A DNA stretch of 64,000 nt. It comes from Rhizobium sp. Pop5. GTDB taxonomy: Bacteria > Pseudomonadota > Alphaproteobacteria > Rhizobiales > Rhizobiaceae. This document shows, piece by piece, positions 60,818 through 64,000 of this stretch. The translations under genes were made by a program, and so were the position numbers. Positions within the stretch are counted from its first letter, which is position 1. The number at the start of each line of letters is the position of its first letter. The notes beneath the pieces are model-generated. The model was not told the origin of the DNA, ran no database searches, and saw only the letters and a list, made by a program, of their open reading frames with translations. The stretch covers positions 3,580,001 through 3,644,000 of the forward strand of contig NZ_CP099399.1 of NCBI RefSeq assembly GCF_024721175.1, read 5' to 3'.

Positions 60818-61558
60818 TCACCGGCTGCGCGTTGTCGGTACGCCATGGGGTGCGAGAACCGGCACGAAGACGCGGCGCGAGGCGCGCGCGGCGACCGGCA
60901 GCCCCTGGTAGAGCCGCTTCTGCGCCTCGACGATGATGACGCCCGAGAAGGCAGGCCACAGTGTCCGGCCGATCCGCTCGAAGGCGCGGCGAAGCCGCAA
61001 GATGGCTCTGAGCTTGGAAGGCGGAAAGAACAGCGCCTCGGCGGTTGCTCCGGGGGTGAAATTCGTCTCGCGCAGCAGATGCGTCAGCTGGCCGCGCGAA
61101 TAGGGTCGGCCCGAGCCGAAGGGCGTATGCTCCATGCGCGCCCAGACCCCTCGCCGGTTCGGCACGACGATGATCAGCCGTCCGCCGGGCGCCAGCACCC
61201 GCCAGAGTTCCTTCAGCGTCTCGCGCGGGCTCTCGGCAAATTCCAGCGAATGCACCATCAGCACCCGGTCGATCGATGAATCCGGCAGCGGCAGTTCCTC
61301 ATCGAAAACAAGCGTCGTCGACGAAAGCGAGCCCATCGGCCAGTTCACCGCGCCCTGCCCGGCCGGCATGAAGGCGAAGGTGCGCTCGGTATCGGCCTGG
61401 AAACGGTCGAGGAAGGGCACGGCATAACCGAGGCCGACCAGACGCTCCTGTGGTAGCCGCACCCAGAGCGAGGACAGCGCCATGGCGATCGACTGCTCGG
61501 CAAGGCGCCCGAGCTCGGAGTGATAGAACTGACGTAGGTCGACAATATCGGCGTGCAT
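60818..61558 (-). CDS. Class I SAM-dependent methyltransferase
   Basis: The 246-residue protein from the ATG at 61558 has a divergent methyltransferase core: QSIAMALSSLWVRLPQERLVGLGYAVPFLDRF stands in the motif I region, then LPDSSIDRVLMVHSLEFAE and ELWRVLAPGGRLIIVVPNRRG. The C-terminal half has RPYSRGQLTHLLRETNF and VIIVEAQKRLYQGLP. The acceptor is unknown. It is divergent from gloB across 89 bases, and a shared role in glyoxal or thiol metabolism would be a guess. Confidence 0.85.
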   Translation of the reverse strand: MHADIVDLRQFYHSELGRLAEQSIAMALSSLWVRLPQERLVGLGYAVPFLDRFQADTERTFAFMPAGQGAVNWPMGSLSSTTLVFDEELPLPDSSIDRVLMVHSLEFAESPRETLKELWRVLAPGGRLIIVVPNRRGVWARMEHTPFGSGRPYSRGQLTHLLRETNFTPGATAEALFFPPSKLRAILRLRRAFERIGRTLWPAFSGVIIVEAQKRLYQGLPVAARASRRVFVPVLAPHGVPTTRSR

Positions 61559-61647
61559 TGCGATAAATGTTATCAGCGGGCGGTTGGACTTCAAGGCCGG
61601 ACTCTCTACATTCCCGCGAGAGTCGTGGGACAAGGGATTATTTGAAG

Positions 61648-62418
61648 ATGAAACCTTTGGAATTAGACGTTTTTCTCTGCCGCACCGACAATTTCGGCGT
61701 TCTCGTGCACGATCCGGAAACAGGCTTTACCGCGGCGATCGATGCGCCGGAGGAGGCGCCGATCCTGGAAGCGGTGACGCGCCGCGGCTGGAAGATCACC
61801 CATATCTTCACCACCCATCACCACACCGATCACGTCGCCGCCAACCTGGCGCTGAAGGAGCGGTTCGGCTGCGAAATCATCGGTCCGATCAACGAGGCGG
61901 TCGCCATTCCCGGCCTCGACCGGACGATGGCCGACGGCGACAGGTTCCTTTTCGGCGACCACACGGTCAATGTCATCGAAACACCCGGCCACACCGCGGG
62001 CCATATCTGCTATCACTTCGTCGACGACAAGCTGCTTTTTGCCGCCGATACGCTGTTTGCGCTCGGCTGCGGCCGCCTGTTCGAACGCCCCGCCGCCGAC
62101 ATGTGGCATTCCCTGCAGAAGCTCGCCGTGCTGCCGGATGAGACCGCCGTGTATTTTGGCCACGAATATACGCTCTCCAACGCCCGTTTCGCGCTCACGG
62201 TCGATCCCGACAATGAGCGCCTGAAGAGCCGGGCCGCCGAGATCGAGGCCCTGCGCGCCGAAGGCAAATTCACCATTCCGACGATGTTGGGCCTGGAAAA
62301 GGAAACCAACCCGTTCCTGCGCGCCGGCGATCCGGTGATCCGCCGTAATCTGGTCATGGAAGGCAAGACGAACGAGGAGGTCTTTGCCGAGATCCGCAAG
62401 CGCAAGGATAATTTCTGA
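61648..62418 (+). CDS. gloB: Hydroxyacylglutathione hydrolase (glyoxalase II)
   Basis: The 256-residue metallo-beta-lactamase-fold protein has the binuclear site T56-H57-x-H59-x-D61-H62, then [30 protein letters not shown] and [15 protein letters not shown]. It hydrolyses S-lactoylglutathione to lactate and glutathione. The ATG at 61648 gives the standard length. Its TGA overlaps the ATG of the cupin gene (ATGA). Confidence 0.95.
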   Translation: MKPLELDVFLCRTDNFGVLVHDPETGFTAAIDAPEEAPILEAVTRRGWKITHIFTTHHHTDHVAANLALKERFGCEIIGPINEAVAIPGLDRTMADGDRFLFGDHTVNVIETPGHTAGHICYHFVDDKLLFAADTLFALGCGRLFERPAADMWHSLQKLAVLPDETAVYFGHEYTLSNARFALTVDPDNERLKSRAAEIEALRAEGKFTIPTMLGLEKETNPFLRAGDPVIRRNLVMEGKTNEEVFAEIRKRKDNF

Positions 62419-62840
62419 TGTCGCCGGAAGAGATCATCCGCGAACTCGGTATGCAGCCGCATCCGGAAGGGGGCTGGTACGTCCAGACCTTCCGCGATGT
62501 CTCGGGCGGGGAGCGCGGCTATTCGACGGCGATCTATTACCTGCTGACCAAGGGACAACGCTCGCACTGGCATCGCGTCCATGACGCGGCCGAGGTCTGG
62601 CACTATTACGCCGGCGCGCCGTTGGCGCTGCATCGTTCGGAAGACGGGAGGGCAAGCGAAATCCTGACACTCGGAACGAACCTTTCCGCCGGCGAGCGGC
62701 CACAGGCGATCATTCCCGCCAATTGGTGGCAATCGGCAGAAACCCTCGGCGATTTCACCTTGGTCGGTTGCACCGTCTCTCCCGGCTTCGTATTTTCGAG
62801 CTTCGAGATGGCCCCGCCGGATTGGAAGCCCGGCGGCTGA
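62418..62840 (+). CDS. DUF985 cupin family protein
   Basis: The 140-residue protein matches the DUF985 cupins: IIRELGMQPHPEGGWYVQTFRD at the start, the metal-like block SHWHRVHDAAEVWHYYAGAPLAL and SAETLGDFTLVGCTVSPGFVFSSFEM. No enzyme activity is established. It is translationally coupled to gloB by a four-base overlap, so a link to the glyoxalase route is possible but inferred. Confidence 0.9.
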   Translation: MSPEEIIRELGMQPHPEGGWYVQTFRDVSGGERGYSTAIYYLLTKGQRSHWHRVHDAAEVWHYYAGAPLALHRSEDGRASEILTLGTNLSAGERPQAIIPANWWQSAETLGDFTLVGCTVSPGFVFSSFEMAPPDWKPGG

Positions 62841-62843
62841 GGG

Positions 62844-63731
62844 CTACGCCGCCGCAGACTGCGCCGGAATTTTGCGGCGGAACATTTCCTGGGCAGCCAG
62901 CACCGCTCCACCGGTGACGAGCAGGCAGGCAAGAGCAATGCGCCAGCTCGGCTCGGCAAATCCGAACAGCGTCAGGATGAGCGTCGAAAGCAGCGGCGCG
63001 GCATAACTTGCCGCGCCGAGAATCTGGATATCGCCATTCTTGACGCCGTAATCCCAGGCATAGAAGGCCGCCCCGACAGGGAAGAGGCCGAGCCCGACGA
63101 CGGCGACCCATTCGACGCTGGTTTCCGGCCAGACGGTCGCCTCCAGGCCAAGATGGCTGAAGAAAGACAGGATGGAGGTCGCAAGGCAGAAGCCGGTGAC
63201 GACATCCGTGGAGACGGCCTCGAAACGCCGTGTCAGCAGCGAATAGCCCGACCATGTGAAGGCGCAGAGGAAGGCGGCGCCGTAACCGACCGCGTAAGCT
63301 CCATCGAAATCGATGCCGTTGCGACCGACGATCAGAAAGGTGCCGCAAAGCCCGGCAAGCGCGCCCGCCACGTGATACCAGCGCAGCCGCTCTCCCGGCA
63401 GAAGCGCCGAGCCGACGACGATCAGAAGCGGCCACAGATAGGAGATCAGCCCTGCCTCCACTGCGGGCGCGTTCCTGAGCGCGGTGAAGTAGAGGAAGTG
63501 ATAGCCGAAGAGACCCGCAATACCGGTGATCCAGACCCGGGCGGGCTGCTTCAGCAGCGCCCGCCGCGCGGGGTTGAGGATCAGCACGACAAGGCCCGGA
63601 ATGCTGCCGATCGCAAAGCAGATGGCCGAAAGCTGGAATGGCGGCATCTTGCCGGAAGAAGCCGTCAGGAGCGCCAGGAACGACCACATCAGAATGGCCG
63701 CAAAACCGATCGCCGTCGCGCGAAGCTTCAT
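62844..63731 (-). CDS. EamA/DMT family exporter (YddG-like)
   Basis: The 295-residue protein has ten hydrophobic helices in two EamA repeats (about 1-140 and 145-285). Segments GFAAILMWSFLALLTASSGKMPPF, AGLISYLWPLLIVVGSALLPGERL and VAVVGLGLFPVGAAFYAWDYGVKNGDIQILGAASYAAPLLSTLIL fit the YddG-like group, which exports aromatic amino acids. That substrate is only a family guess. It is convergent with the cupin gene, three bases apart. Confidence 0.88.
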   Translation of the reverse strand: MKLRATAIGFAAILMWSFLALLTASSGKMPPFQLSAICFAIGSIPGLVVLILNPARRALLKQPARVWITGIAGLFGYHFLYFTALRNAPAVEAGLISYLWPLLIVVGSALLPGERLRWYHVAGALAGLCGTFLIVGRNGIDFDGAYAVGYGAAFLCAFTWSGYSLLTRRFEAVSTDVVTGFCLATSILSFFSHLGLEATVWPETSVEWVAVVGLGLFPVGAAFYAWDYGVKNGDIQILGAASYAAPLLSTLILTLFGFAEPSWRIALACLLVTGGAVLAAQEMFRRKIPAQSAAA

Positions 63732-63761
63732 CTGTCCCCCTTCACGGAGGCGAAAGCTCCG

Positions 63762-64000
63762 TCAGCCGACACTGCCATATTTGACGGCCGTGATCGTCAC
63801 CATTCCATATTCCGTGGGAATGCGCACATAGACCGGAGCATATACATTGGCCGCCTCCGACTTGGCAAACCAGATTTCCATACGGTCGCTCTTGCTGAGA
63901 TAGTCGATGTCCTTGCGGCCCTTCTTGTAGCCGGACCGCGGCACGAAACGCACGCTGCAGACGACCGCCTTGCCCTTGAAGCCATCGGTCGAAAAATCCT
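63762..64000 (-). CDS. DUF3108 domain protein, 3' part (cut by window end)
   Basis: The frame stays open past the window edge, so only the C-terminal 78 or so residues are seen. They include the family end with VVCSVRFVPRSGYKKGRKDIDYLSK, the WFAKSE segment and VPVRIPTEYGMV-like VYVRIPTEYGMVTITAVKYG. DUF3108 proteins are exported beta-rich proteins of unknown role. It lies 30 bases upstream of the exporter gene on the same strand. Confidence 0.85.
   Translation of the reverse strand, partial: DFSTDGFKGKAVVCSVRFVPRSGYKKGRKDIDYLSKSDRMEIWFAKSEAANVYAPVYVRIPTEYGMVTITAVKYGSVG

Noticed and set aside
61558..61648. An operon or shared control of the methyltransferase and gloB
   Set aside because: They are divergent and no operator symmetry is visible in the 89 bases between them.

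Overview
The window looks like a stretch of conserved chromosome from a fast-growing Rhizobium, most likely of the R. etli / R. leguminosarum group. The evidence is GC-rich coding sequence throughout, close-to-family gene content such as a CpdR-type response regulator next to hpt, DUF4167, TIGR02302, DUF2125 and DUF1178 proteins, short ATGA/GTGA overlaps between operon genes, and a two-hairpin intergenic repeat of the kind common in Rhizobium genomes. Genus is fairly sure; species is inference. I see no prophage, insertion sequence, CRISPR array or conjugation gene.

Layout. 0-11.8 kb: a LytM/M23 peptidase, then a minus-strand block made of lysC, ptsP (nitrogen PTS enzyme I), prfA, prmC, a DUF4167 protein and clpB. 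prfA carries a one-base frameshift exactly before its GGQ loop. 12-20.9 kb: ubiG; a minus operon comF-grxC-nitrilase-DUF1178-DUF3291; a methyltransferase; an isolated Flp pilin with a small membrane protein; and a minus operon PPIase-argJ-GNAT-mutT. 21-31.7 kb: secA, a polysaccharide flippase followed directly by a FemAB-like acyltransferase, an acyl-CoA synthetase, an aldo/keto reductase, and a divergent tetR/MFS pair with a visible operator. 31.8-41.9 kb: tRNA-Leu(CAA), small hypotheticals, a cNMP-gated-looking proton antiporter, a YqaA/DedA-like protein, dsbB, an HNH endonuclease, alkA, gluQ, a BrkB protein, an SDR, a HIG1-like protein, a PduO-type adenosyltransferase and a rhomboid protease.

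42-51.6 kb: etfB-etfA-hbdA with a candidate operator, tlpA, then argH-lptM-lysA-TIGR02302. 51.6-58.7 kb: cpdR, hpt, a single-pass membrane protein, ftsE-ftsX, a YdcF protein, a plsC-like acyltransferase, chaC and a DUF2125 protein. 58.7-64 kb: tyrC and hisC (overlapping), a methyltransferase, gloB and a DUF985 cupin (overlapping), a DMT exporter, and the 3' part of a DUF3108 gene cut by the window end.

Functionally this is housekeeping: amino-acid biosynthesis (lysC, lysA, argJ, argH, hisC, tyrC), translation (prfA, prmC, gluQ, tRNA-Leu), envelope and division (M23, secA, ftsEX, plsC, flippase), redox folding (dsbB, tlpA, grxC) and electron transfer (etfBA). I did not find an obviously new multi-gene system. 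The best leads are the prfA frameshift, two TTAACCAT boxes lying at the same distance from cpdR and from the gene next to ftsE, the operator in front of etfBA, the paired operators of the tetR/MFS unit, and a 30-residue hydrophobic reading frame at 44956-45048.
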